Below are positions 1 through 13,837 of a stretch of DNA of 64,000 bases, piece by piece. The stretch comes from Ziziphus jujuba (Eukaryota; Streptophyta; Magnoliopsida; Rosales; Rhamnaceae). Positions within the stretch are counted from its first letter, which is position 1; each line of letters starts with the position of its first letter. Position numbers and translations under genes: made by a program. The stretch is from assembly GCF_031755915.1 (NCBI RefSeq), contig NC_083387.1, positions 9,755,001 to 9,819,000 on the forward strand, written 5' to 3'. A model generated the notes under the pieces. The model saw only the letters and a list, made by a program, of their open reading frames with translations, ran no database searches and was not told the DNA's origin.

Positions 1-43
1 GCAAGCAAATTAGCAATACTAATTCATCTTCAAAGTTGTTGTC

Positions 44-74
<31 letters not shown>

Positions 75-1106
75 AATATGGAAAATTTCACTTTAATCCT
101 CTCTATTATATATGTGTATATATATATATATATTTATTTATTTATTTTTCTAAAAATACATCTATGTTTTAAGAGATATATATGTTGTGAAAAACAATTG
201 ATTATTCATTAAATATATAAAGTTATAACTGTTATTTGTAAATATGTTTGTTTGTATTATATTAAAAAGAGAAAAATGTTTTTTTTTTTTTTTGGATAAA
301 AAAGTGAAAAGGTTTAAGAAATGTCACCTCGAGTAAAATGGATAATTTAACCAATAATTTGACTAAGAAGGGTGCTAGAGTGAAACAAAAATAAAATCAA
401 GTGATAGTAAAATTTTTCAAAATAGAACTTGATATTTCTATATATAATTTATCTCGTCGAAACAGAATTATTGTTACATATATATATATATATATATACA
501 CTAGCAAAGTGCTCAGTCATTTAGTAAGCTATTTTGATATCTTACATTAGAGGGTGTAAATGAGGTAAATCAAGTCGAGCATTGACATTTTCAAACTCAA
601 TTAGCATGATTTGAAGAGTGTTTAAGTTTAGCTTAGCTTGTTCATGAAAAACTCAAACTTAGATCTACTCAAATTGTTATATTATAAAAATTTTAAAACT
701 TGAATATTTATTCTCTTAAAATATTTTAACATTATTAGATAATAAATTTTAGTTATTCAATTAGTTTTATTATAAAATTAATTTAGTTTTTAAAAAGTTT
801 ATAAATTTAAAATATAAAAAATATTGTTGATGGACTATAAATACTCAATGTAATTAAATTTATAATGTAATTTTTATATAAATACATATAAATAATAAAT
901 TTAAGCTACTCAATAAGCTTAATTTATTGTTAAAAATTGGCTTGCAAACTTCATTTTTTGTTGGAGTTTGGTTTGTTTTCTTTACAAGTTGAGTTCGAAC
1001 AAGTTAAATTCGAATTGAGCTTGAGCGAATCAAAAGCTGCTCGAGCTTACTTATAACCTTATATTATAGTAGTATTAATACTTTATTAATATATCCCATT
1101 AATATT

Positions 1107-1149
<43 letters not shown>

Positions 1150-1281
1150 ATAGATTTAATTTAAAATAACCTTTCACTTTAAATAAATAAATTAAAAAAA
1201 AGGAGAAAAAAAAAAAAAAAAAAAGAGCGAGGGAGGAATAATATTTGACAACAGGCCCTTCTCTAAAAGTCTAATTTTTCT

Positions 1282-1288
1282 TATATAT
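1282..1288 (+). promoter_or_regulatory. TATA box of BURP copy 1
   Basis: TATATAT lies about 85 bases upstream of the ATG at 1370. The same box and the sequence downstream of it are kept at copy 2 (34003-34009), supporting a shared core promoter. A poly-A/T stretch (1311-1330) lies between the box and the ATG. Confidence 0.55.
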
Positions 1289-1369
1289 CCTCCTTGACAC
1301 ACTCCCTTATCTAAAAAAAAAAAAAAAAACCAGAGAGAAAGTGTGAGGACGGTGAAGAAAATTAGAAAA

Positions 1370-1493
1370 ATGGCAAAGGGATTTGCTTCTTGTGTTCTTC
1401 TCATCATGTATCTTTCCTTGTTGATGGTAATAATTTAATTTTCATTTGTATTAATATTCTCTTTCTAATATAATTCATATACATACACACACC

Positions 1494-1524
<31 letters not shown>

Positions 1525-2330
1525 TTTAAGATCTAATCAATTTACAATATTTCCCATGTTGAATTAATTCTATTATGCAGTTGTGCAGTACTGGAAATGG
1601 TCATTCCCAGCATCACAACCACCAGCAGGACGGCGGTGCTGATCCCCTGGATGGGGCTAGAAAAGTAGGATTCTTCACTGTGGATGATCTCTATGTGGGA
1701 AAAGTAGTGGGCATTCAGTTTTACACCAGAGACCCTTCTTCTTTACCTCCGTTTCTGTCCAAAGAAGTCGCGGATCGCTTTCCATTTTCAGTAAAAGAAC
1801 TTCCGCTTATTCTTCAGCTCTTCGGGATGGCTCCAGGATCTCCAGAGGCCCAATTAGCTGAGAGGACCCTGAGATTCTGCGCAGACGAACCCATAAAGGG
1901 GGAGCAAAAGACTTGTGCAACTTCCATAGAATCCTTCATCGAATTCGCGAGCTCTATGTTAGGAGGAGGACAATACGGGGTCGATTTCAGAGCTATAAAA
2001 ACTACCCATTTGGGAAAACCAGTCAGCGTTTATCAGAACTACACTTTCCTCGACATCAAAGAGGTGCATAGCCCAATAATGGTGGCCTGCCATATTATGG
2101 ACTACCCTTATATAGTATATATGTGCCACAGCCAAACCAGTAGGGTGTACCAGATCAAGATCGTTGGTCAAGAGGTCGGAGATGCGCTCAATGCTGTTGC
2201 GGTTTGTCACATTGATACATCTCAATGGGCACCCGATCACGTTTCTTTCAAACTCCTCGGCGTCAAGCCTGGAACAGTTTCGATTTGCCATTTCTTTGGC
2301 CCTCATAACCCTGTTTGGGTTAAAAATTAA
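1370..2330 (+). CDS. Stand-alone BURP-domain protein, likely split peptide cyclase (copy 1)
   Basis: Two exons: 1370-1426, and 1581-2330 ending in TAA. The donor is ATG|gtaata and the acceptor tattatgcag|TTG, phase 0, giving 268 residues. Residues 1 to about 19 (MAKGFASCVLLIMYLSLLM) form a signal peptide, so the protein enters the secretory pathway. A short His/Gln/Asp-rich linker follows, then the BURP domain from about residue 48 (FFTVDDLYVG) to the end. The family signature is complete: CH pairs at about 189, 201, 228 and 255, spaced X10, X25 and X25, then Trp at about 265. In known BURP cyclases the His residues bind copper and the Cys residues support the fold. No aromatic core repeats lie between signal peptide and domain, unlike fused burpitide precursors, so I infer it acts in trans on the repeat precursor at 25569-27749. 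The alternative is an ordinary RD22/USP-like BURP protein. The domain call is firm; the cyclase role is inferred from context. Confidence 0.9.
1485..1525 (+). repeat. CA/TA microsatellite in BURP copy 1 intron
   Basis: An (AC)n then (AT)n run lies inside the 154-base intron. Copy 2 has a longer (CA)n run at the same place (34187-34219), so this is an orthologous, length-variable microsatellite. Confidence 0.8.
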
Positions 2331-3009
2331 CGATAATGTGTAGTTTGTTTGTTTGTTTGTGTATTAGGCTTATGCATGCATGTACTCGGGTACTCCCTTT
2401 GTTGTAGTGTTTAAAATCGTCCTTAATAATGTTATCTAATTAAGTCCACGGAAAAATATTTTAAAAAAAAATGCTTGGTCTATGTGCTTTCTCTATATCG
2501 TATATGCCTACCATAGCGAATAATGACACTGGAAGATTTCTAGCTGATTTTGTGTGTAAATGGAGCCAAAGGAATGATATTACTGGCTACTTATCTTGTA
2601 ATATGTTGCCGTTCATTTTCTCAGTTTTTGTAACCCAGAAGAGTGGCTTGATAGCCAACTCCTTCTGAAAGTGTATCTTTCGGGTTCTTTTGGTTTTCAT
2701 AAAACTGTATTTTCGTTGCAAAAAAAAAAAAAAAAAAATGACACTGGAAGATTTCGAGTCTGTAGCATGAGCCTCTAGATTTGCCAAAGACCTGATTGTG
2801 TGCGACGTCGACGTCCATCTGTACGAGTAATGTTTAATGTAATGTCCAAGTCAATATAATATGCATTATTAATAAGTATTGCAACTTTGTTATAGGGTGT
2901 ATATGGGATTGTCTACAATAAGGACCGACCGCATGGTGAATTTGCGGACCAAAAACGTGCCAAAATTCGCAGCCCTTGGATTGTGTACAATAATCACGGA
3001 CGGTTCCAA

Positions 3010-3135
3010 TTGTCTACAATTTCTCAATTTTTTTTTTCCTTCTCTGTCTCGCTCTCTGTCTCTCTCTCTCTCTCTCAACATTTTCTCATTTTTTTTTCCT
3101 TCTCTCTCGCTCCTCTCTCTCTCTCTCTCTCAATT
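3010..3135 (+). repeat. CT-rich microsatellite tract
   Basis: Long TCTCTC and poly-T runs inside the Pack-MULE-like element. Repetitive ORFs here are low-complexity artefacts. A matching GA-rich tract lies at 3895-4110. Confidence 0.8.
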
Positions 3136-3454
3136 TTTAGTTAACAAGTGCCAAAAATATCTACGAAATATGTGTTTGCAGTGGGCTTTCATGATTCTTC
3201 TAGACCCGACTTGTGCCATGAAGAATCTTATGTACATTGGTGCATCTGCTCTTTTGGTAACTAGAAAGAGGAGTACAGATCGCAAAATGACTGCAAAGCA
3301 AGATAATTTCAGCCAACATTTATAAAAGTCTGTTGAAGGAAGCAATGGCAAACTCAGGTGGTTTAGATGCATAAAAAAAAAAAAATTAAATAATATTTTT
3401 ATTTAACTTTTCTTTTGGGTATGTAATTAGATGCAAAAAAAAAAAATTAAATAA

Positions 3455-3643
3455 TTTTGAAGTTATTGTGCTTAAAGAATCTGGGCAACAAATCCCTGGC
3501 AAACTCAAGTGGATTCCACACAGTAAGGCTTTAATTACTGGAACTCCATGACACAACGGATCGGTTAAAGGATCATCTATCATCTCATACATCTTCGTAA
3601 GGAAAGGAGGCAGCGAATTGGAGCTGCCCTGAGCTTCATCCAT
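3455..3643 (-). pseudogene. Heat-stress transcription factor N-terminal (DNA-binding domain) fragment
   Basis: On the minus strand from 3643 the peptide begins MDEAQGSSNSLPPFLTKMYE, then DDPLTDP. This is the start of a class A plant HSF, resembling the A4/A5 group, where SLPPFL.KTYEMVDDP is typical. A one-base deletion after TD shifts the frame. In the next frame VSWSSSN, a stop (TAA in place of a Lys codon), then VWNPLEFARDLLPRFF and KHNNF follow, which is the HSF DNA-binding core. The match stops near 3455, before the rest of the domain. The region 3650-4020 is probably the captured 5' untranslated leader. It is a pseudogene carried inside the TIR element, not a working HSF. Confidence 0.8.
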
Positions 3644-3892
3644 CCTAATTCCAAAATCCCTAAATCACAAACCTAAACCCCCCAAAATTAATAACACAAT
3701 TGAAACATCAATCATTTCGCAGAATCTCCATTGGCATCCTCGAAATCCCAATAAAAATCATGTTTTCTTTCTCTGTTAGGCTTTTTATTTTTATTTTCCT
3801 TGAGCTTTTTTTTTTTTTTTTTTCCCTTGAGCTTCTGCGTTTGTTGGTATTCTGTGAGAAAGAGAAGAAGAAAACAAAAGAAAAAAAAGGAG

Positions 3893-3930
<38 letters not shown>

Positions 3931-6879
3931 AAGAGTCAGGAAAGAAAAAAGATTATAATGGTGGCATTGAAGTAAGGAAGAGAGGTGGTGGAGGAAGAAT
4001 GGAGACAGAATAAGAATAAGAAGAAGAAGAAGAGAGAAAGAGAGGGAGACAGAGAGAGAGAGAGAGAGAGGAGAGAGTCCCCAGAAGCCACGAGAGAGAA
4101 AGAGAGAGGAGAAAGCCTCTGATTGGCCCCAAAAAAAAATCTGAACCATCCGTTTAATCGAACGGTCAACAGAATTCCTTACAAATATCTCGTTTTTTGT
4201 CCGTAGGAATTTGATCAGGACGGTCCTCACACTATAGACTCCCTCTCTCTATATATATATATATATATATATCTATTTTTTTCTTTTTCTTTTCTTTTTG
4301 ATTTATATATAATATGCGATATTAAAAATTAACTTCAATAATTATTGCAAGCAAAATTCTTAATTGTTTTGTTATTCTTCTAGTAAAAATTATACTGTTC
4401 AAAATATAAAATAATCCCTAAGAAACACTCAACAATCTCATTGTTTCTACCTAATATTACCCTAAAAGAGAACAACGCTTTTGGCCGTCTCGAAGACAAC
4501 AATAATCATTTGTGTTTCTTAGAAGTTTGACATGCTGGAAGAGGAGTCACGTGGCTCGGTTCTTTATTATTATTTTTGTGGCACTAATTTTAACAACCCT
4601 ATTGTTCTTAAAAGTTTTTAGCCACCCTGTAACTAAAACTATTTTTAGCTAAAAGCTACTTGTTATTACTACAGCTACTTTAACCACACAATATTTAGTG
4701 GCTACAATACCGTTGCTAATGCTCTTCTTTTTTTTTTTTTTTTTTTTTTTTTTTTCAAGTGTTGTTTCTAGTCTATTATCAATTGTCTTGATTTTTTCTT
4801 TTTATGTTGATCTATTTGAAACCCTTTTTTTTTTAAAAAAAATTAATAATAAACGTAATGACATGAATTCTACTTTTAGTTTAATATTTTTTCATATGCA
4901 TTTAAAAAAAAAAATTTGTATATATTCTCTTTATAGTTTCGATTTTCTTTACATATTTTATTTATCTCCATTAAAATTTAAAATATGGTGATAAAAAAAC
5001 GTTCATTTTTTTTATAATGACAAAAACACATTTAATGTAAACTATTAAAGTAAAAATATAAAGGGGGTTTGTGTAAATTACCTTAAATTATCATATACAA
5101 ATAAACAAAATTTTAAAATAAACAAATTCAAATACCATTTTTGTCAAAGAGTAGCATTCTTTTTTTTTTCTTTTTTTTTAACAAAGAAACAGGGACCCTG
5201 CAAGCCCAGAAGGACCATGACCCCCGCACCTCAAACTTTTGTTATCATTTATATATTCATAATTTTTATAAATAATAAAAAATAAGGTATTAGGCACCCC
5301 AAAATAACTATTAAATTAATTTCAAATAGAACATATAAAAAATCATTTTAACTAATCATAGTTTACAATTCAAAAGTAAATTGAAACTAATTTCCATCTT
5401 AATAATCCATTAATATTTTTTTTTAATGGAATAATATTTTATATGTTTCTTTTATCAATAATGGAGTTATCAAAATATTTATTAAATCTATTTATCATGA
5501 TATGACAATATGTAATTAATTTATTTTTTAATTGATTTATTTATTTTAGTATAACAATAACCACATATTTGGGGTTTTTATTTTTTTTTTTATATTCAAA
5601 GCTTCTTAGAAGGTTCCAGGATATTACCTATCCTTAAACTACTCTAGTCTAAGTACGGTTAAGTTTGAAACTTTTTCGAATTTTAAAGCCAAATATTCTA
5701 AAAAGTTTTTGACTATATTTGAATTATTTTTTATTTCATACCTAGATGATATAAGATTGGATACTAGATAGTTTGTTAGTATATTTTACATCCATTTACA
5801 TTGATCATCACAATTCATTTTTTTAGATCCAGCATCCTTACTGGCACATTTTTAATCGTGTACATAAATCATCACCTCTTCTTGACAATTATTGCTTAAT
5901 TATGTTATTTATTTAGGCATAATTATGTTCTGATTATGATCAGATAAGCAGAATATAGTCCGTTCTCTTTCTTAGTAATGCTTACTCAATTATTTTGGTT
6001 AGGAAATAGTGGGTATATAAAATTATATACGGTCCTCACAATTCTTGCTTAATTTATAAATATTTTCTATCTTCACATTATTACCTTTATTAAAGGTTTT
6101 GTCGTTTTATCAATATATATATATATATATATATATGAGTTAGGTACAATAATCTTCCTGATTATGATCAGATGAGAAGAATCTACATTATTATTTTTTT
6201 ACATGTACATAGAATGTCATTTAGCTTAATTTATATTTTAGCGAGTGCGAACTTTGGCTTTTTATGCTTCGTGACCACTTTGTTGAAAATTGAAATTATA
6301 TTAAATATTCTATTGATCCCATGTTTTTATTGTGTCGGTTTTCTTTTTCTTTTTAAAATTTGGATAACGTCCTTTTCTTTAACATATCGTGCTTGGGGAT
6401 ACTTTCGGTCGCTAGTATTCAAGGCTGTCACATCTTACTATATATGGACGTATAATTATATTATTTTTGGTGAGTGATGTGTAATTATATTTTGTCTTAG
6501 GATTGGACGTCACCATTTACCATTATAGATATTTTTTGTCTTCACATTGTCACCTTTATTAAAGGTTGTGTCATTACCCCAAACAAAATAAAAATAAATA
6601 AATAAATCCGTGGTTGTATCAATTATGCTAATTAGGTACAATAATCTTCGTGATTATGATCTGATGAGAAGAATATACATTTATTATTTTTTTTTTACAT
6701 GTATATAGAACGTCATTTAGCTAGCTGGCATGTAGAGGGACTGGAACAATTTTGTCTCTACCAGGCACCAAACCCCATTATAATTTTATCTCTCTCCCGA
6801 ATCGAGCTTTCTTTTTGTCAATTGTACATTTTCCCACGTGAGTTACATCCACCTGCATTATGTTTGTGGTGCATGACTT

Positions 6880-6920
<41 letters not shown>

Positions 6921-7959
6921 TAATAACGCTCCTATTCAGAATTTTTGAATTTTTTTTTTCAAATTTAGAAATTTAATTTTGACCTTTGGTTTTTTCAAGG
7001 GCGAAGCTATATTGTGGTTTAAGGGGCAAAGGCCACCACTCTTTGCAATTGTTTTGAATAATTTCAACTTTTTTTTTTAATTAACTTACCTTATGTGGCC
7101 TCCCAAAATGAAATTGATTCACTTTTTTTATCCATTTTTTAATGTTAAATTACCTTTTTTGATCTCTATTTTACAATGTTTTGAATATTTGTTATAATGA
7201 TAAATTTATTTTACTAAGATTATATTAAATTTTTTTTTCTATATGTGTATCTCAATTATCTTGTTAAAGAAGTAGTATTCTTTACAAATCTATTAACTTA
7301 ACATAAACAAATCTTTTAATATTCTACAACCTAAAGTAAGGGGCTGTTTAATAAAGAGGATATAACATAATTGAGATTAGAACTAGGTAAATGACTAGGA
7401 TGGAATGGGATAAGAATTAATACAATCTTATGTTTGGTGCAATAGAAATAATTTGTTTATACAATTATTATTAAAATGAATATAAGTTATCATATAACTT
7501 ATTGATTTTTGAATTAAACAAAAAGATTTAAATTACATACATTCAATATGAATAAACAGATAAGTTCTTTTATCTAATTATTTTCTGAAAATTTTATGTA
7601 ATTAATTTATAAAATTATTAATATTAAATTGGAAAAATTGCATATACTAATCTAGACATCCATAGAAATAGAAAAAAAAGGGAATAAAAAAATAAAAAAT
7701 AAAAAGTAAATTAAAAAAAAAAAGAAATTGAAAGATAAGAAGAAGAAAAACTGAAACTAAAATTGATACAATTAAAAAAATGAGCGAACAAATGTTAACA
7801 AAAAGAAAAATAGAACAAAGATTAAAAAAAAAAAAAAAAAAAGATAAACAAAGATTAAAATAGAACAACAAAGTTGTTTTTATTATCCTTGTTCTTGATG
7901 CACATGGATTTCATAATTTTAAATTTAAAAATAATAGTTTTTTTTTTTTTTAATGAAAT

Positions 7960-8042
7960 GCAGGTAATCCCTTTGTTGTAGTATTTAAATAGTCCTTAAT
8001 AATGTTTTCTATATAAATCCATGGAAAACAAAATGCATGGTC

Positions 8043-8079
<37 letters not shown>

Positions 8080-8105
8080 GCCTACTATAATGAATGAATG
8101 AATTC
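7960..8105 (+). repeat. Ghost BURP 3' flank (block A)
   Basis: The text from TAATCCCTTTGTTGTAG through ATGCATGGTCTATGTG to ATATGCCTACTATAATGAAT repeats the sequence just downstream of BURP copy 1 (about 2392-2523), but no BURP coding sequence precedes it. The sequence after it (8130-8560) is also a diverged repeat of 4860-5430. It marks an older tandem unit whose BURP gene was lost or left behind. Confidence 0.7.
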
Positions 8106-11100
8106 ATTATTCTCATTGCATATATTTTAATAAATTGAAATAAAACATTGCATATATTCTCATTGTAATTTTAATTTTCTTTTACGTATTTCTCTTCTCT
8201 TTGTCCAATTTTGAAATTTAATGATGCATAAGATTTAATTTTTTATTACCCTTAATGTAAAATATTAAAGTTAAAATATGAGGTTGAGGTTTGTGTAATT
8301 AAGCCTTAAATTAGCATATAAAAACAAATATGTTTGAAAAATAAACAAATTTAAATGTTATTTTCGTCAAATAGTGGTATTTTATTTTCCTTTGATCATA
8401 GATTTTTATTAATAATAATAAAAGTATTTGCTCCCCAAAAGAAATATTAAATTGAATTTCAGATACAACACATAAAAATTATCATAACTAAATATAGTTT
8501 ACAATTCAAAAGTAGATTGAATTTAATTTTTATCTTAACAATCAGTTAATAATATTTTATATGTTTCATTTATAACCAAGTTATAGATCAAGGGAAATAA
8601 GTTTACTTATATAGCTTTTAGTTAATGTTTATCAAAGTTTAGAATTTCATATATTTGTTTTATTACCCATGCACAAAATTTGGTTTTGATTTGCCCTATT
8701 TTGTTTATTTGGTATTATGTTGTTTGTAAATGTTGTTAGGACATATCTATTACAATATTATCAATTAAATAAATATACTATACAACAGTAGTGCATATTG
8801 ATAATTACTTGAAAAATTAAAATTTTCTTTAAATAATTTTATAGAATAGTCAAAAGAATAATGTATTACATTGTAGTTATATTATTTTTTTCAAGGTTTA
8901 GGGTTTTTTTATTATAATAAATTACTGTTCACAAGTAAAAGAAACTGATTTATATATATATATATATATTTTTGTAAATGTTTTACATGAATATGATCTC
9001 TGTTTATATATCATATATGCAAATACAATTCTGATTTAGTTAACTAATCTAATTTTCCTTATGACATATAATATTGACGTACCACAATATTAAATATGAT
9101 AAGAAAAAAGAAATGTAAAATAAATTTTATTTTTCCTAAGGAAAATCCAATTTCATTTACAAACCAATATGATAAATTAATTGATTGTCCATAAAAGGGT
9201 TAACTCTCTCTTACAAGGCTTTTAGCATTAAAATATAAAAATAAAAATAAATCTTGTAAATTAATATTGTTATATATTATTTGTCAATCTTATCTCTAAT
9301 AGTTAATCATAAAATAAGATAGATAGCCCACTAAATCATTACTATATACAAATATATACATATATATGATGCATATCAAATATGCACCATAATGTACACT
9401 CTTATGGTCAAGCAACATGTTGGGCATGCACATTACAATGTATATCTCGTTTGCACCATAATAAAGCTATATATATATATATATATATATACAATATCAT
9501 TTTTTTCTGGTTTACATTTTGGCACCCAAACATTGAATTATGACTCCTTCCTACAAATAAACCTATTTATAAAATAACTCCTAAAATGATGGAATAAGTA
9601 TTATATTGTTAATATTTTACATTGAGAGTATTTTTCATTATAAAAAATAAATTATTTTTTTTAATCATTACAACAAATTCCATGTAACCTTATGAGTGTA
9701 AATGTAAGAATGGAGCATATAAACTAAATCAACCTGTCCGATAAAAATAAATTATATTTGACATCAAATTTCAAAGTTTGATTTAGAGAAGCATACCATG
9801 TAAAAGAAAATTTAAACTACAAAGGGGATTATATGTGCAGTTTTTCAAAATCAATATGTATATTGAAAGAAAAAACTTGAAATTAGAGGGAAATTAAAGG
9901 ACAGTTTGTGTAATTTATCCTAATAATTATAAAACAATTATTCCATCTAGCTATTTGATTTTTTTTTTTAATAGCTTGTGAGCTATGTCAGTCCACTAAG
10001 CTGGGTAATTGAATACTTATTAATCATGAATCAGATAATTAATCATGACATGGTTTTATTTTTTTTAATATTTTTTTTCATAACACAATTGTGACATGAG
10101 TTGTTGATAAGATTATAGCAATAATTTTTTTTAAAAAAAAATTATCCGCCATTTCTTCAATTACATAATTGAAGAAATATGAAGATTATATTTTTATCAT
10201 CCTCCCAATTAAGATAATTTAGTAAGAACCCAATATTTTCTCTAATAAATAACAAGAAAAGTATAATATTAAAAAATATTTTAAAAAAGATATATAATAT
10301 TCATATTCGGTCGGTTAAACTTCATTTGCTAATAAACACCTAATGCTTTAATTTTTGTTACCTAGATTATGATTGTAGGCATTGCATTCAACGTCAATTA
10401 GAAAATATAAGGAATGACGTTCGACTATCTAATTGATGTTAATTTTTAATTTTTTATTTTTAATTTACAACGACATGTTTAAGTTATTTAATATTATCAC
10501 TTGCATAATTGTGTGAATAATTAAATATTATGTCCCTTTTGGATGGTGGAGTAGTTGGAAATGATCACTGAGATGCATGACAACTTTCAGATTTTAAATT
10601 TGATCGTGCTCAAGCTAAAACCCTCCAAGTCACCGTTTAATAAGCTGAAAAAGAAAAGTTTTTGCACGTGGTTTGTAAAATCCAGTACTTTAATAATGTT
10701 ATGGAGATCACGATCAAATAACAAGGATGTAATATTATTTACCAAAAATATATATAAAGTTCCATTTCATAACAAATTCAATTTTTAGGTTTTCTTTTTA
10801 TTTTTTTTAAAATTATGTGTAATTTGTTTATCTCAAAGATTTGTAAATATTAGTTGATGATTTTGTTAGACGTATCAATTGATTATAAATAAAAAAATTA
10901 AAAAATAAAAAACAACACAATTTTGTATGGTATTTCATTTTCTATTTATATCCTTTTACTTACATTTATAATTAATAGAAATTAACTATGGTTGATTAAT
11001 TTTAATTATTAAAATTAACAAACGAAAGACAATTTAAAAAAAAAAAAAAAACAAAAAATAAAAGTTATCTTGTTATCGAAGGGGCCTATTGTCTTTTAGC

Positions 11101-11439
11101 AATGCCACTCAATTATTTGCGTACGAAAACGATGGTATACAAAATTATATCCTCCTATTCTTGACAAATCTTGCATTCCAGATCTTCAAGCAAATAACAA
11201 TAACAATAATCATAATAATAATAATCTTGCTTTCCAGATCATTTGCTGTCTCCACATTATCATCCTTATTGAAGGTTGCGTCAATTATGCTATGGAGGAA
11301 GAATTATTTTTTTTTGGTAAATGATATGGAGGTACAATGATCTGGAGTATTTATTTTATCAGATTTTATAGGTTGGAGTTTTCGGACACAATCCACTTTT
11401 ACATCAAGGAATCTTGCATTTGTTTTTAGTTTCAATATC

Positions 11440-11904
11440 AAATTGTAGTTACAAAGATTTGTTGCTAAAAGGTATAGTCAAAATTTGGGGTAAAATTTAC
11501 TATTTTTTTAATACTACATTTATATTATAAAAAATATCAGTATAAGCTTTTCATATTTCACTTTTGTCTTGATATAGCACTGTTTTTGTAACTCTTAATA
11601 ATAAAATAAAATACTAACCCATTTACGCTTTGCTTAATATTTTTTTAATCAATCTTAAAGATAAAGAATAATGACAATTACTGAATAAAATAATGTAATC
11701 AAACTCATAATTCAAATGTATTTAATGTGGATAAATTTAACTTTTCAAATTGTGTTTAAGACAATCATATTTATTATATATAACTTATTAATTTTTTTTT
11801 ATTTTGATAAATTGAAGAAGAGATTTTAGCATAACTATTTTAAAGATATAGCAATTTGAAAAGAAGTGTGTATACAGTTGCTGTTTGTTTGTTTGTTGTT
11901 GTTG

Positions 11905-11935
<31 letters not shown>

Positions 11936-12315
11936 TTTTTAGAAATTTAAAAAAAGAAAGAAAAACTATAAAAGTGAAAGAAAAAAAAAACAAAAGTAAA
12001 AAAAATGGTAAATGAGGCAAATTCTAACTCTATTAGTAAGAGTTAAAAAAAAGATACGATATTATAAAAAAAATAAAATGTGATGACACTATACTAATAT
12101 TCTTTATAACAGAAATGTAATATTGAAAAAATAATAAATTAAGGTGTTAAATTGATATTTATCCTATTTTAACTCCAATATAACTTGATTAAAAATTTTT
12201 AGCCACAACTAAATAGCAGCTTTTGTTGTGTTAAAAATATTTAGTCATAATATGTCAACTTTCAGCTATTATTTTTGTTGTGACTTTCTTTTTTTTTTTT
12301 TTTTTTTTCGTAGTG
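11440..12315. mobile_element. Remnant of small non-autonomous CACTA-type element
   Basis: Block A version of the element at 52535-53457. The 3' end TTTCGTAGTG and the following GGA are kept; the 5' CACTA end has been deleted. No protein is encoded. Confidence 0.5.
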
Positions 12316-13837
12316 GGAGTGGAAACTTTGGCTTTTTATTTTTTTCAACCACTTTGATACCCTTTTAAAATAAAATAAAATAAATAAAAATCCACTTTGA
12401 TACCTTCTATCTCTATTGGTCGCATATGGATGTATAATTTTTTTGGTCTTATCATCTAAAATATAAAAAATTATTATTGTCTTCGGATTTGGCATGATCA
12501 TTTCCTTCTTTTTAGGTATCTTAATCAGATTCTTTTAAAAAGACAAAAAGTATCTTAATCAGAAATCATATCTTTCAATTTCAATTCTCCACATAAAGTA
12601 ATTACTATTTATAATTTTGTCCCTTTCAAATCTAGCTCCCTTTTCATCAATTGTAATTTTTTTAAAATTCAACATCAATGAAAACATGAAAAATTTAAAA
12701 TATAAAAATATTTAAAAAATATCAAAAATTACAAAATATTGATAAAAATTATTAAAAATATAAAAATTAATAGAAATTTTTATTGAAATATTAAACTTAG
12801 TTTATTTAATTAATTAATTATTAATTTAATTATGGAAATTATAAAAATATTGGATGGATTTGATATTTCTCTAATAATAATATATTGTAAGCATTGATAG
12901 CTGTAAATATATTATAAATAAAAATGCAAAAAATATATATTTAATAAAAATATTTAATAATTAAGATATATAAAATAATTATATAATCATATTATATGTT
13001 ATAAAATATCATTTCAATAATATTTAGAGTTTCTAGATAGTTGAAAATTTTTAGTCTTTTCCTCATTATCATTTTGAGATATAAAATAATAAGAAGTAAT
13101 TATTAAAAATTATATTTCCTTAATAATTTTACATGTAGTTGTTAATATGTCGACTATATAAATTTTGTATTAAATGGGACTATTCTTATTAATAATTATT
13201 ATATAATATTGTATCTAATGGTTGAATTTGAAATGATACTCATAATTTATTATTTGACAGATTTTATAAACATTTCATCAATTTATTTAGCTACATTTAT
13301 TTTCTGCACATCTTTATAATATTTATCATTTTTTCCGCATGCATATTTGTATTTTTGTTTATGTTATAATTTATATCTACTTTATAATATTAATTGAACT
13401 ATTAAATTTATTATTGTAAAAGAAAATAATAGATAATTTAACATCCATTATATTTATTAATTTTAATAAAAAATTTTAAAAAATAAATTTAATAGAGATT
13501 TTCATAGAAATTTTCATAAAAATTATGGATTTTTTGACAAAATTATGAAGGAATTAATGTAGATATTTAATAAAAATTTTGATGAAAATTTTAAGAAAAT
13601 ATCAGTGAAAATTTTTAAAATTTTATTCATTTTTATTTGGAATTAAAATTTTCTTTTCACCTTTTAAAAATATAGAAATTTGGAAGAAATTTATATAGAA
13701 ATTTGATTTTTTAAACCTTATATTTTCCCACGTTGCTATTGAGTTAAATTAAATCGGATCATCATTGTGTTGCCTGACTTTTGAATATATTATATATATG
13801 ATCATGTTCGTGTTTTTTTTTTTTTCTTGGTAAATAA

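Larger units (their letters stand above)
2905..4243. mobile_element. Pack-MULE-like element with captured gene fragment
   Basis: The ends are inverted and similar. The left end begins GGGATTGTCTACAATAAGG; the reverse complement of the right end begins GGGAGTCTATAGTGTGAGG. Both continue with GACCG, AATT, CGGAC and AAAAACG at matching places over about 60 bases. Block B lacks this stretch: at 35385-35400 the sequence runs straight through. Inside are CT- and GA-rich microsatellites and a fragment of a heat-stress transcription factor gene. No transposase is visible, so it is non-autonomous. I could not define a clean 8-9 base target duplication, so the Mutator assignment is tentative. Confidence 0.55.

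Noticed and set aside
1959..2306. 115-codon minus-strand open frame opposite BURP copy 1 (also 34715-35074)
   Set aside because: Antisense shadow of the conserved BURP exon. Its reading is not protein-like and the BURP frame explains the conservation.
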